Of a DNA stretch of 64,000 bases, positions 17,657-26,535 are shown in pieces. The notes beneath the pieces were generated by a model. The model saw only the letters and a program-made list of their open reading frames with translations. It was not told where the DNA came from and searched no databases. A program made the translations under genes and the position numbers. This DNA comes from Streptomyces cupreus (lineage in GTDB: Bacteria > Actinomycetota > Actinomycetes > Streptomycetales > Streptomycetaceae): positions 352,081 through 416,080 of the forward strand of contig NZ_JACMSF010000001.1 in NCBI RefSeq assembly GCF_014257025.1, in the 5' to 3' direction. How positions within the stretch are numbered: position 1 is the stretch's first letter; every line of letters starts with the position of its first letter.

Positions 17657-18227
17657 CGTACTGGTCCGACGACAACTCGAACACCCGAACTCGCCGACCG
17701 CAGGTGGGATTCACGGTCTCACGGACCGGATGCATCCCCAGTTTGGTCATGATCCGTTCGGAGGCGTCGTTGCCTACTTGAGTGATGCTGACGATCCGCT
17801 CCAGCCCTCGCTCTTCGAACCCGAACCGTACAGCGGCCGCAGCGGCCGCAGCGGCCTCGGTGGCCAAGCCCTGCCCCCAGTGGGAACGTCCCAGCCGCCA
17901 GCCGACCTCAACCGCCGGCAGTATCTCCGGCAAGAAGTCGGGCACCGAAAGGCCGGTGAACCCGGCCAGCTCGCCAGTGGACCGGATCTCCACGGCGAAC
18001 AGGCCGAAGCCCTGTGACTCCCACTCGCTCTCCCATGCCTGGACCCCGCCGCGAGTCTGCTGTTCGTCACGGACGCTGCCGTCACGGATCCACCGCATGA
18101 CCTCAGGGTCGGCATTGATGGCAGCCATGGGCACAACGTCTTCTTCATGCCAGCGACGCAGGATTAAACGGGGAGTCTCAAGCGTGACCATCCAATCATT
18201 CTGGATTACAAATGGGCTCTCCGTCAT
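17640..18227 (-). CDS. RimJ/RimL-type GNAT acetyltransferase
   Basis: A protein of about 195 residues with the ribosomal-protein/GNAT acetyltransferase pattern: LETPRLILRRWHEEDVVPMA, then WRLGRSHWGQGLATEAAAAA, VSITQVGNDASERIMTKLGM. The start is uncertain: ATGs occur at 18251, 18227 and 18191, and the family usually begins at the last (MVTLETPRL); none has a convincing ribosome site. Residues around 135-142 form an eight-alanine tract encoded by NotI-like GCGGCCGC repeats. The C-terminal residues DQYVTTTR overlap the IS remnant, so the natural 3' end may have been altered by that element. Confidence 0.8.
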   Translation of the reverse strand: MTESPFVIQNDWMVTLETPRLILRRWHEEDVVPMAAINADPEVMRWIRDGSVRDEQQTRGGVQAWESEWESQGFGLFAVEIRSTGELAGFTGLSVPDFLPEILPAVEVGWRLGRSHWGQGLATEAAAAAAAAVRFGFEERGLERIVSITQVGNDASERIMTKLGMHPVRETVNPTCGRRVRVFELSSDQYVTTTR

Positions 18228-18310
18228 CCTCACCAGGCACTTTCGATACACGCCCTTGATGTGCCGAGCGGCTGCGCGCGCTCGCGGAATGACCGGCCCC
18301 GCCGGGTGGG

Positions 18311-19114
18311 TCAGCGGGCGATGAACGGCTCGGTCAGATGCGGGGCCGCGAGGTAGAGGGTGCTGGCGGCCCGGCTGTGGAGCACCTGTTCCCTTGAGAC
18401 CCTTGCCTGCTCAGGGTCCATCTCGTGGGCGTAGGCGAGTTCGGGATGGAGCAGCTGGATCGCGTGCACGAGCAGGTCACCGGTGACGGCGACCAGTTCG
18501 CGCCCGGACGCGACGAGCACGCTCTGGTGCCCGGGCGTGTGACCGGGCGTGGCGAACACCCGCTCGCCGCTGCGCAGCGGGGTGTCGCCGTCGAGCAGCC
18601 GTAGCTGATCGGTCTTCCGGAGCGGGTCGACCACAGTGGACCGCAGCTGCGGGTTGACCTCCTCGAGAACGTCGAGTTCGGCCTGCTGCAACAGGTATTC
18701 GGCGTTCGGGAAGAACGGCCGCGTATGCTCGCCGCCGACGACGGCCCAGCCCACGTGGTCGGTGTGGAGGTGCGTGAGCACCACGGTGTCTACTTCGGAT
18801 GGTTCGATACCCGCGGCGGCCAGCGAAGCCGGGAGCGCCCCGGGCACGGGCGCCCACGAGGCCGCCGGGCTGTCGGCCGGGCCGATCCCCGCGTCGACCA
18901 GCGTCACGCCCTGGTCGCTGCGGATCGCGAACGCGCGGAACTGGAGCCACCAGCGCCCGTCGGCGTCGAGCGCACCGGGATCGAGCTGATCGGCCGCCGC
19001 CCACTGCTCGGTGGTGGCGCCGGGGAACGCCTCCGACCTGGGGGAGAAGAAGGGGCCCGCGCCGTCGGCGAGCGCGATGACGGTGTACGGGCCGACCTGA
19101 ATGGAAGGGGGCAT
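18311..19114 (-). CDS. MBL-fold metallo-hydrolase (lactonase-like)
   Basis: A 267-residue metallo-beta-lactamase-fold enzyme. The zinc motif HxHxDH appears as VVLTHLHTDHVGW, with further ligands in FATPGHTPGHQSV and VAVTGDLLVH. The N-terminal strand pattern (VGPYTVIALADGAGPF) and the segment FRAFAIRSDQGVTLVDAGIG are typical of the lactonase-type subgroup. No signal peptide, so it should be cytoplasmic. The substrate is unknown. It lies 60-84 bp upstream of the RimJ/RimL-type acetyltransferase on the same strand. Confidence 0.88.
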   Translation of the reverse strand: MPPSIQVGPYTVIALADGAGPFFSPRSEAFPGATTEQWAAADQLDPGALDADGRWWLQFRAFAIRSDQGVTLVDAGIGPADSPAASWAPVPGALPASLAAAGIEPSEVDTVVLTHLHTDHVGWAVVGGEHTRPFFPNAEYLLQQAELDVLEEVNPQLRSTVVDPLRKTDQLRLLDGDTPLRSGERVFATPGHTPGHQSVLVASGRELVAVTGDLLVHAIQLLHPELAYAHEMDPEQARVSREQVLHSRAASTLYLAAPHLTEPFIAR

Positions 19115-19604
19115 CCCACAGATAGTGCCACTGGCGGGCGGCCCACGACCAGGTTGCCCCGGAGTTCACCCCAGGTCGTGGGCGCCTCGCAGAACTGGCA
19201 ACCTCGACCTCGCGCATGGCTCGGGCGTCGGCCGCATCCGTCTCATTGACGCGCGCGTACTTCTTTCTGGACCACAAGCCTGCCTCCCCCGCAGACAGTG
19301 CCGTCATCTCATCGACATTCAGGCGACGAGAGACCACCAACCGCCTCCCAACCCCACCCACATCTGCTGTTCCTAGAGATGCACAAAGCCAGCTGCCGGA
19401 CCGAACATGGCCGTGCGCTTGCTCTCGTCGAGGAACTCACACCCGGTGGGCCACAGCCGCTGCGGCGAGGGAACCGAGGTCTGGGCGGTCCGGCGGACCG
19501 CGCACACGGGGCGGTACACACCACGTACGAAACCGAAGTGAGGGAGCGTCACGAGCGCTTGCCGCACGCCAGGCCGCGGGCCTGGATCGGGTCGCCGCGG
19601 TGGG
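19115..19604. other. Non-coding gap, nothing recognised
   Basis: About 490 bp between the MBL gene and the 3' end of a transporter operon. Short open frames exist on both strands but show no recognisable domain or convincing ribosome site. Confidence 0.5.
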
Positions 19605-20504
19605 CTATTCCTTGACGGCGCCTGCGTTGGCGCCTTGGACGAAGTAGCGCTGGAAGCAGAAGAACAGTGCGGCGACGGGCAGGGTGGCCAACAGGGCCGC
19701 GGCCAGCTTCAACGGGTACTGGGTGCCGCCGCCCAGGCCGCCGGAGACCAGTCGGGCGAGGCCGGTGGTGAGGGTTTCGTACTGGCTGGACTGGGTGGCC
19801 ACGAGGAAGTGGGTGAACTCGTTCCACGAACCCTGGAAGGACAGGATGGTCAGGGTCAGCAGCGCGGGGCGGGCCATCGGCAGCACGATCGACCAGAAAG
19901 TACGGAACACGCCCGCGCCGTCGACGCGGGCGGCTTCTTCCACTTCCCGGGGTATGGACTCGAAGAACTGCTTCATGATGAAGATGCCGGCCGCGTCCAC
20001 CATCAGCGGCAGGATCATGCCGGTGTAGGTGTCGAAGAGGCCGAAGGTGTTGAGAACCAGGAACCTCGGGATCAGCAGGGCCACCATGGGCACAGCCATG
20101 ACGGCGAGGACGAAGCCGAAGAGCAGAGTCCGGCCGGGAAAGCGCAGCCGGGCCAGCGCGTAGCCGGCCATCGAGTCGAACAGCACGCGTCCGGCGGTGA
20201 CCAGCACGGCGACGAAGGCCGAGTTGCCCAGCCAGCGCAGGAACGGCACCCCGTCACCGTCCTGGCTGAGTCCGAACAGACGCTGGTAGGCAGCCGTCGT
20301 GGGGGTGGTGGGAATCAGGCCGAGGGGATGCGCGGCCGCGTCAGGGTCCGTTTTGAACGCGGTCACCAACTGGATCACGAACGGCACAATGTACAGCAGG
20401 CCGAGCGCGGCCACTGTCGCATAGCCAAGGACCCGCAGCGACAGGGGGAAGCGGCCCAGCACGTGACGTCCCTGCGCCCGGGCGGCCGCGGACTTTGCGC
20501 TCAT
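19605..20504 (-). CDS. MalG-type (CUT1) sugar ABC transporter permease
   Basis: A 299-residue membrane protein with six hydrophobic segments and a C-terminal EAA loop (EVEEAARVDGAGVFRTFWSI, about residues 190-210). It ends with VQGANAGAVKE, the usual MalG-type tail. ATG 20504 overlaps the stop of the upstream permease (ATGA), which fixes the start; a longer open frame into that gene is a shadow. It is the last gene of the operon LacI, binding protein, MalF, MalG, all minus strand. Substrate is unknown; the divergent debranching-type glycosidase points to an alpha-glucoside (inference). Confidence 0.92.
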   Translation of the reverse strand: MSAKSAAARAQGRHVLGRFPLSLRVLGYATVAALGLLYIVPFVIQLVTAFKTDPDAAAHPLGLIPTTPTTAAYQRLFGLSQDGDGVPFLRWLGNSAFVAVLVTAGRVLFDSMAGYALARLRFPGRTLLFGFVLAVMAVPMVALLIPRFLVLNTFGLFDTYTGMILPLMVDAAGIFIMKQFFESIPREVEEAARVDGAGVFRTFWSIVLPMARPALLTLTILSFQGSWNEFTHFLVATQSSQYETLTTGLARLVSGGLGGGTQYPLKLAAALLATLPVAALFFCFQRYFVQGANAGAVKE

Positions 20505-21682
20505 CGGTTCCTCCGGGCGCGAGGGGTGCGCTCCCGGAACAGGAAGCGTTGGACGGCGGTCATGGTGAGGATCAGGGTGAGCAGGATGAAGGCGATGGCC
20601 GCGCCCTGTCCGAAGTCGGCGTCGTTGAAGGCGGAGGAGTACGACAGGAAGGCCGGGGTGAGGGTGGTGTTGCCGGGGGCACCCTGGCTCATGACGTAGA
20701 CCTGGTCGAAGACCTGCCAGGTACTGATCAGGCCGAGGGTGAGGACGAGGAAGAGCACGGGCCGCAGCGCGGGCAGGGTCACGTACCGCAGCAGTTGGAA
20801 GCGGCTGACGCCCTCGATGGCGGCGGCTTCCTCCAGTTCGCGGGGGATGTCCTGGAGGGCGGCGAGGAAGATCAGCATGAAGGTGCCGGAGGTCGTCCAT
20901 ACGGCGAGCAGGATGATCGTGCACATCGCGACGGACGGCCCGGACAGCCACTCGAACCAGGACAGTCCCATGAACGAGTGGTCGGCCAGGGCCCCGGTCG
21001 GGTGGCTGGTGTCGACGATGCCGAGGCCGCCCAGGAGGAGGGAGAGCACTCCGCGGGAGTCGTTGAACCAGTTCGGGCCCTTGACCCCGATCCAGGACAG
21101 CACCGTGTTGACGGCGCCGCTGCCCTGGAACAGGAACAGGAAGATCGTGGAGACGGCGATCGAGCTGGTGACCGAGGGGAAGAAGAACGCGGTGCGCAGG
21201 GCGCTGCGGCCGCGCAGCATCCGTTGGTTGACGATGAGCGCCAGCGTCAGCGCGAGGATCGTCTGCAGCGGCACGGTCAGCAGCACGTAGTAGAGGTTGT
21301 TGCGCAGCGAGGTCGCGAAGAGGGTGCGGTCGAGGCCGTCCTGGGTGAGCAGGCCACGGTAGTTGTCGAGGCCGACGAACTCCGCCTGGCCGCTGAAGGG
21401 GTTGGACTGACCGTCCCAGTTGAGCAGGCTTACCCACAGCGCCATCAGGATCGGCAGCACCAGGAACAGGCCGAGGATGAGCACCATGGGGCTGACGAAG
21501 AGCCAGCCCCAGGCACCTTCGGCGCGGCGCCCCACGCGCGGGGCAGGGAAGGCGTGGGGCGCCGCGGCCGGGCCGCCCCCGCCGGGCGCGTCAGGTGCGC
21601 CCGGCGAGCCGACCGTACGGGGACCCCCGCCCGCGCGGGAACGCGGGGCCGGGCGGGGGTTCTGTGACGTACGCGGGAACAT
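20501..21682 (-). CDS. MalF-type (CUT1) sugar ABC transporter permease
   Basis: A 393-residue permease. Residues 1-55 are an unusually long Pro/Gly/Arg-rich cytoplasmic extension. Six membrane segments follow (GWLFVSPMVLILGLFLVLP onwards), with an EAA loop at about 280-300 (ELEEAAAIEGVSRFQLLRYV). A large extra hydrophilic stretch around residues 195-235 (GVKGPNWFNDSRGVLS) lies in a periplasm-facing loop. The gene starts 7 bp after the binding-protein stop and overlaps the next permease by 4 bp, so it is certainly co-transcribed. Confidence 0.92.
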   Translation of the reverse strand: MFPRTSQNPRPAPRSRAGGGPRTVGSPGAPDAPGGGGPAAAPHAFPAPRVGRRAEGAWGWLFVSPMVLILGLFLVLPILMALWVSLLNWDGQSNPFSGQAEFVGLDNYRGLLTQDGLDRTLFATSLRNNLYYVLLTVPLQTILALTLALIVNQRMLRGRSALRTAFFFPSVTSSIAVSTIFLFLFQGSGAVNTVLSWIGVKGPNWFNDSRGVLSLLLGGLGIVDTSHPTGALADHSFMGLSWFEWLSGPSVAMCTIILLAVWTTSGTFMLIFLAALQDIPRELEEAAAIEGVSRFQLLRYVTLPALRPVLFLVLTLGLISTWQVFDQVYVMSQGAPGNTTLTPAFLSYSSAFNDADFGQGAAIAFILLTLILTMTAVQRFLFRERTPRARRNR

Positions 21683-21688
21683 GCTGGC

Positions 21689-22933
21689 TCACTCGCCTGT
21701 CGTGAGGGCCGGTTCGCCGTTGCGCTGCAGGTCGGCGAGGATCTTCTTCGGGTCGCCGGTGGCCAGCTCGGCGAGGTCGGTGTTGAACTGGGTGAGCACC
21801 TTGTCGAAGCCCGAGACGGTCACCGGGCCCTGTGCGTAGGCGGTGGCGTCGGCCCACGCCTTGGCCGAGGGGTACTTCTTCGCGTACTCGGCAAGGGCGC
21901 TGGTGCGGGAGGGCATCACGCCGAAGGCGTCCGCGTTCTTCATCATCTGCGTGCTGCTGGTCAGGTACTTCACCAGGTCCACGGCCGCCGCCCGGTGGCC
22001 GCTGTCCTGAGCCACGCCCCAGCACTGGCTGAAGGCGAGGGTGCCCGTGCCGGCCGGACCGGCGGGCAGAGGGACCGCCGTGTACTTCACGTCCGGGTAG
22101 TCGGCCTTCATGCCGCCGGTGAGCCAGTTGCCCTCGATGGTCATGGCGGCCTTGTTCTTGCCGAGGGCCTCGCCGCCCCAGTTGGTGTCGACCTGGTTGG
22201 CGTACTTCAGGGAGCCGGACTTCAGCAGCGACTGCACGTAGTTGAGGGCCTGGGTGTTCTGGGTGCTGTCGGCGGTCATCTTCGTCTGGTCGGCGTTGGT
22301 TATCCAGCCGCCGGCCTGTTTCATGAAGGCGCCGACGCGTGCGTACTCGCCGTTGATGACCAGCCCGGTGACATCGCCCTTGGTCAGCCTGGCGGCGACG
22401 GTCTTGAGTTCGGCCCAGGTGGTCGGGTAGTCCTTCGCGGTCAGCCCGGCCTTCTTCCACAGGTCGTCGTTGATCGCCAGGGCGAGGGTGGAGGTGTCCT
22501 TGGGCAGGCAGACCAGCTTGCCGTCGTGGGTGAAGGAGGCGCGCAGTTGGGCGGAGAAGTCGTCGGCGTCCTTGATCTGGTCGCCGTAGGGGTAAAGGGA
22601 GCCGCCCTGGGCGTAGTTGGCGAACTGGTCGGAGTTGACGTAGAAGGCGTCCGGCGGCTTGTGCCCGGCGAAGGACTGGGCGAGCTGCTGGTTGATGTCC
22701 TTGGCGACGTCGACGGTCACCGTGTTGCCGGACTGCTTGGCCCAGGCTGCTGCCGCATCCTTGACGGCCTTGGTCTCCGCGTCCCCCGAGGAGGCGATCA
22801 GCACGGTGAGGTGCTGCTTTTCACTGGTGTCCTGCGTGGTCTTTTCGTCGCTGCCGAAACTCGACGAGCAGCCGGTGGCGGCCATCATGGCCGCGCAGGT
22901 GACGAGGGCCGCGATGGCCGTACGGTTGGGCAT
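21689..22933 (-). CDS. Extracellular sugar-binding lipoprotein
   Basis: A 414-residue type-1 solute-binding protein. The signal peptide is MPNRTAIAALVTCAAMMAATG with the lipid-modified cysteine in ATGCSSSFG. The mature domain shows the family pattern (LTVLIASSGDAETKAVKDAA near the start, LTKGDVTGLVINGEYARVGA, QSLLKSGSLKYANQVDTNWG, QCWGVAQDSGHRAAAVDLVK). It sits between the LacI gene and the two permeases in one minus-strand operon. Confidence 0.9.
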   Translation of the reverse strand: MPNRTAIAALVTCAAMMAATGCSSSFGSDEKTTQDTSEKQHLTVLIASSGDAETKAVKDAAAAWAKQSGNTVTVDVAKDINQQLAQSFAGHKPPDAFYVNSDQFANYAQGGSLYPYGDQIKDADDFSAQLRASFTHDGKLVCLPKDTSTLALAINDDLWKKAGLTAKDYPTTWAELKTVAARLTKGDVTGLVINGEYARVGAFMKQAGGWITNADQTKMTADSTQNTQALNYVQSLLKSGSLKYANQVDTNWGGEALGKNKAAMTIEGNWLTGGMKADYPDVKYTAVPLPAGPAGTGTLAFSQCWGVAQDSGHRAAAVDLVKYLTSSTQMMKNADAFGVMPSRTSALAEYAKKYPSAKAWADATAYAQGPVTVSGFDKVLTQFNTDLAELATGDPKKILADLQRNGEPALTTGE

Positions 22934-23059
22934 TGCTTCCTCCGAGGGTTACGGGTGGTACGAGCGGCTCCGCCCAGGCACACGAAGGCGTGCGCCAGGG
23001 ATGTGGGGGTGGAGGAGGGCGGAAGGTTTCGGGGTGAGGGGCCGGGTGGCCGGGGGTGC

Positions 23060-24121
23060 TTACTCGTCGGTGATGGACATGGATGTGGTGCTGTCGCGGA
23101 TGACCAGGGACGGTTGCAGCAGAATCCGCTCGGGTGGTGCGTCGGGGGCGGCGATCCGTGCCAGCAGCAGCCGTACGCACTCCTGGCCGACTTCTTCCAG
23201 CGGCTGGGCGACGGATGTCAGGGCGGGCGAGAGGATCTCGGCGGTCGGTGAATCGTCGAAGCCGACCACGGCAACGTCACGGCCGGGCAGCGCGCCGCGC
23301 TCGCGCAGGGTCTGGTAGCAGCCGAGCGCCAGCATGTCGCTGGCCGCGATCACGGCGGTCGCGCCGGCGTCGAGCAGCGGCTTCACGGCGGCGCGGGCCG
23401 CGTCGATGTCGTTCATACTCTGTCCGCGCCGCCCGCGGGTGGGTAGCCCGTGCCGCTTCATCGCCCGGAGCCAGCCCTCCGCACGGTCGTCACCGGCGCC
23501 GGAGGAACCGCGTTCCCAGCCCAGGAAGGCGATCTTGCGATGCCCAAGGGTGACCAAGTGCTCGACGGCGGCGTCCGTACCCGAAGCGCCGTCGACGTCG
23601 ACCCAGTCGCCGACGGGCCGCCCTGACCACATCCGGCCGAAACCGACGAACGGTACGCCCCGCTTGGTCAGCCATGCCTGGCGCGGGTCGCTGCGGTCGG
23701 TACCGCTGAGCACGAAGCCGTCGACCTCATGTTGGGCGAGCAGTTCCTCGTAGCCCTTCAGGCTTGGGCTGCCGGGTGGGGAGGCGAACAGCAGGATCCG
23801 GTATCCGGCCTCGTCAACGGCCTGCGACAGGGCGTGCAGGAAGCGGTCCATGACCGCGGCCCCGGTGCCGGGCGGGGTGGGCTGGATGCCGTAGCCGATC
23901 AGCTTGCTGGAACGGGTGCGCAGCGTCTGCGCGGCGCGGCTGGGGCGGTAGCCCATCTCGTCGATCGCGCGGCGGACCCGCTCCAGGGTGTCGGGCCGCA
24001 GTATGTCCGGCGAGTTGATCGCGTTCGACACGGTCTGCGCAGAGACCCCTGCCCGGGCAGCGACCATCGCGAGGGTCACCGGGCCGCCCTTGGCCGAGGA
24101 ATTCTTGCTGGAGCGAGGCAT
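23060..24121 (-). CDS. LacI-family repressor of the transporter/debranching enzyme locus
   Basis: A 353-residue LacI regulator. Helix-turn-helix VTLAMVAARAGVSAQTVSNA (about 15-34) and hinge YRPSRAAQTLRTRSSKLIG are followed by an effector domain with the intact ligand motif VAVVGFDDSPTAE. The start ATG follows CGGAGAG. It is divergent from the glycosidase gene at 24243, and the intervening 121 bp contain a perfectly matched inverted pair of 14-bp sites, presumably its own operators. Confidence 0.92.
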   Translation of the reverse strand: MPRSSKNSSAKGGPVTLAMVAARAGVSAQTVSNAINSPDILRPDTLERVRRAIDEMGYRPSRAAQTLRTRSSKLIGYGIQPTPPGTGAAVMDRFLHALSQAVDEAGYRILLFASPPGSPSLKGYEELLAQHEVDGFVLSGTDRSDPRQAWLTKRGVPFVGFGRMWSGRPVGDWVDVDGASGTDAAVEHLVTLGHRKIAFLGWERGSSGAGDDRAEGWLRAMKRHGLPTRGRRGQSMNDIDAARAAVKPLLDAGATAVIAASDMLALGCYQTLRERGALPGRDVAVVGFDDSPTAEILSPALTSVAQPLEEVGQECVRLLLARIAAPDAPPERILLQPSLVIRDSTTSMSITDE

Positions 24122-24157
24122 GCGGCTCTCCGGCTTGCAGTGGACTTTTGGATTCAG

Positions 24158-24222
24158 TTTTAGCGTTCCAAAGCCGTTGTCAGGCCTCTGGCGAGTGACT
24201 TAGTGTCCTTGGAACGCTAAAA
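24158..24222. promoter_or_regulatory. Pair of inverted 14-bp LacI-type operator sites
   Basis: TTTTAGCGTTCCAA at 24158-24171 and its exact reverse complement TTGGAACGCTAAAA at 24209-24222. Each has a central CG as in LacI-family sites. The copies are about 51 bp apart centre to centre, close to five helical turns, so one dimer could sit at each promoter or a tetramer could loop between them. Confidence 0.75.
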
Positions 24223-24242
24223 CACTGAGAGGTTGTACTCCC

Positions 24243-26372
24243 TTGGACATGACTGTCAAGACTCAGGACCCCAACGGGTCGGTCACGGCGTCCGTCTCTG
24301 CGGTCGGTGGTCTACAGCCGTTCCTGCACGACGCCGTCGTCACGCTGTGCGCGCCGAGTCTGGTGATCTCACAGGCAAGCGGCCAGTTCAGCGGGGGCGC
24401 GGACGGCTTCTACCACGGCGACCGCAGGGCTCTGTCCCGGCTGATGGTCGCGGCTGAGGGCATCGCCCTGGCGCCGGTCCACGGCGGATTGCGAGGCGCA
24501 CACCGGGCGGATTTCCGCGCGATTCTGCGGGGCGTCGGCGAGGTGACGGCGGACCCCGCGGTCGCTCTGCACCGGCGCCGCCGCACGGCGGCCGGCCGGA
24601 TGGAGGAGGTCTTCGAGGTCACGAACGCGGGTGTCGAGCACGTCCACCTCCGGCTGACGGTGACCGTCGGCACGGACCTTGCAACCATGCAGCAGGTCAA
24701 GTCTGGGCAGGTCCTGGAGCCGGTACCGCCACAGGTCGCGGACGCCGACGGCATCGGCCTGTCCTGGACCGCCGACGACTTCGCTGTCAGCCTGGTCAGT
24801 GTGCCCGCGCCGGACGTGCTTCAGGTGCCGGCAGGGCAGCTGTCGTACGACATCGATCTCCGGCCCGGTGATTCATGGAGCGCGACACTGAACTGCGCCG
24901 CGGCCTACGCGGACGGCGACCAGTTCCCGGCCCCACCTGGTGACCAACTCCCGTGGCGTATCCCCGCGGTGCGCAGTGCGGACCGCCGTCTCGAGTGGTG
25001 GCTTCAGCAGTCACTGGCCGACCTGGACCGTCTGCGCCTCGCGGACCCGCAGTCCCCTGACCCGGGCCGTCCGGACCAGTTCCTGGCCGCCGGCGCCCCC
25101 TGGTTCCTGACCCTCTTCGGCCGCGATTCGCTCTGGGCCGCCCGAATGCTCCTCCCGCTCGGAACCGACCTCGCCGCCGGCACCCTGCGCACGCTCGCCC
25201 GACGTCAGGGCGCCGTCACCGACCCGGCCACCGAGGAACAGCCAGGCAAGATCCTGCACGAAGTGCGCCGGGACACCCTCCAGCTCACCGACGCCCTCTC
25301 CCTCCCGCCCGTGTACTACGGCACGGTCGACGCCACCTCCCTGTGGATCACCCTCCTCCACGACGCCTGGCGCTGGGGCCTGCCCCCCGGGGAGGTCGAA
25401 CAGCTGCTGCCGCATGCCGAGTCGGCGCTCGCCTGGATGCGCAGCCAGGCGGACGCGGGTGGCGATGGTTTCCTCAAGTACGCTGACCACAGCGGCCAGG
25501 GCCTGTCCAACCAGGGCTGGAAGGATTCCGACGACTCCATCCGTCACCGCGACGGGCGCCTCGCCACGGCGCCGATCGCGCTGTGCGAAGTCCAGGCGTA
25601 CGCCTATGAGGCGGCACGCGGCGGGGCGTCCCTGCTGCGGGCGTTCGGCCGCCGGGGGGCGGAGCAGTGGGAGGAGTGGGCCGAGCAGCTGGCCGACCGG
25701 TTCCGCAAGCACTTCTGGGTGGAGGACGAAAGCGGTCCCTACCCGGCGGTCGCCCTCGATCGAGATGGCCGGCCGGCGGACGCGGTGACCTCGGGCTTCG
25801 GCCACCTTCTCGGCACGGGACTGCTCAACGCGGAGGAAAGCGCGCTGCTGGCCGCCCGGCTCACCGGACCCGACCTCGACGCGGGCCACGGCCTGCGCAC
25901 GCTGAGCAGCGACTCGGTGGGCTTCAACCCCTATGGCTACCACACCGGTTCCATCTGGCCCCACGACACCGCCATCGCCGTGCACGGCCTGGTCAGGGCC
26001 GGCTTCCCGGACGCCGCCGCATCCCTGGCCCAGGGCCTGCTGACCGCCTCGACCGCCTTCGACGCCCGCCTGCCCGAACTCTTCGCCGGCCACGGCACCG
26101 AGGCCGGTCCCCGCCCCGCCCCGTACCCGGCATCCTGCCGACCCCAGGCATGGGCGGCCACAGCCTCGGTCCTCGTGCTGCAGGCCGCCCTCGGCCTCGA
26201 CGCGGACGTTCCCGCCGGAACAGTCACCGTGACGCCCAGCTTGGCCGCGGCGTACGCACCGCTCACCGTGACAGGACTCCAAGTCGGCGGAGGTCGGCTG
26301 GATGTCAGGGTCACGGCCGGTGGAACGGTGAACGTGACCGCGCCGGAATGGCTGACCGTTGTCACACGCTGA
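24243..26372 (+). CDS. Glycogen-debranching/amylo-alpha-1,6-glucosidase-type glycosidase
   Basis: A 709-residue protein. The N-terminal 290 residues match the glycogen-debranching N-terminal beta-domain (LQPFLHDAVVTLCAP, GFYHGDRRALSRL). The rest is an (alpha/alpha)6 barrel of the MGH1/debranching group (WFLTLFGRDSLWAARMLLP, DTLQLTDALSLPPVYYGTVD, LSNQGWKDSDDSIRHRDG, NPYGYHTGSIWPHDTAIAV). The start is TTG 24243 or the ATG two codons later; GAGAGG lies 11 bp before the TTG. It lacks a signal peptide and probably hydrolyses imported oligosaccharides. Divergent pairing with the LacI gene and transporter supports common control. The exact linkage specificity is not readable. Confidence 0.85.
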   Translation: MDMTVKTQDPNGSVTASVSAVGGLQPFLHDAVVTLCAPSLVISQASGQFSGGADGFYHGDRRALSRLMVAAEGIALAPVHGGLRGAHRADFRAILRGVGEVTADPAVALHRRRRTAAGRMEEVFEVTNAGVEHVHLRLTVTVGTDLATMQQVKSGQVLEPVPPQVADADGIGLSWTADDFAVSLVSVPAPDVLQVPAGQLSYDIDLRPGDSWSATLNCAAAYADGDQFPAPPGDQLPWRIPAVRSADRRLEWWLQQSLADLDRLRLADPQSPDPGRPDQFLAAGAPWFLTLFGRDSLWAARMLLPLGTDLAAGTLRTLARRQGAVTDPATEEQPGKILHEVRRDTLQLTDALSLPPVYYGTVDATSLWITLLHDAWRWGLPPGEVEQLLPHAESALAWMRSQADAGGDGFLKYADHSGQGLSNQGWKDSDDSIRHRDGRLATAPIALCEVQAYAYEAARGGASLLRAFGRRGAEQWEEWAEQLADRFRKHFWVEDESGPYPAVALDRDGRPADAVTSGFGHLLGTGLLNAEESALLAARLTGPDLDAGHGLRTLSSDSVGFNPYGYHTGSIWPHDTAIAVHGLVRAGFPDAAASLAQGLLTASTAFDARLPELFAGHGTEAGPRPAPYPASCRPQAWAATASVLVLQAALGLDADVPAGTVTVTPSLAAAYAPLTVTGLQVGGGRLDVRVTAGGTVNVTAPEWLTVVTR

Positions 26373-26388
26373 TGCCGCGCCGCCGAGT

Positions 26389-26415
26389 CATCCCGCGGTG
26401 CCGCGCCGCGGGATG
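26389..26415 (+). terminator. Hairpin after debranching-type gene
   Basis: Perfect 10-bp arms CATCCCGCGG and CCGCGGGATG around a 7-base loop, starting 17 bp after the stop codon. No T-tract follows, as is common in Streptomyces. Confidence 0.7.
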
Positions 26416-26483
26416 GCCACTGAGCGCTGGAAGCCGTGAACTCGTTCGGGCGTCGTCGGCTGCGCGACAAGGACTGACGCGGC

Positions 26484-26513
26484 GGTGCCGGGGCGGCGGC
26501 CCGCCCCGGCACC
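26484..26513. terminator. Strong bidirectional hairpin between convergent genes
   Basis: Perfect 13-bp arms GGTGCCGGGGCGG and CCGCCCCGGCACC with a 4-base loop. It lies 23 bp beyond the stop of the alcohol dehydrogenase gene and also downstream of the plus-strand glycosidase, so it could end both transcripts. Confidence 0.8.
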
Positions 26514-26535
26514 TCTTCGGCTGGTAGCTCACAGA

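Noticed and set aside
17820..17862. GCGGCCGC-rich repeat as a regulatory or mobile element
   Set aside because: It simply encodes the alanine tract of the minus-strand acetyltransferase.
19605..21437. 610-residue version of the MalG permease
   Set aside because: The first half is out of frame within the MalF gene; the ATGA overlap at 20501-20504 gives the true start.
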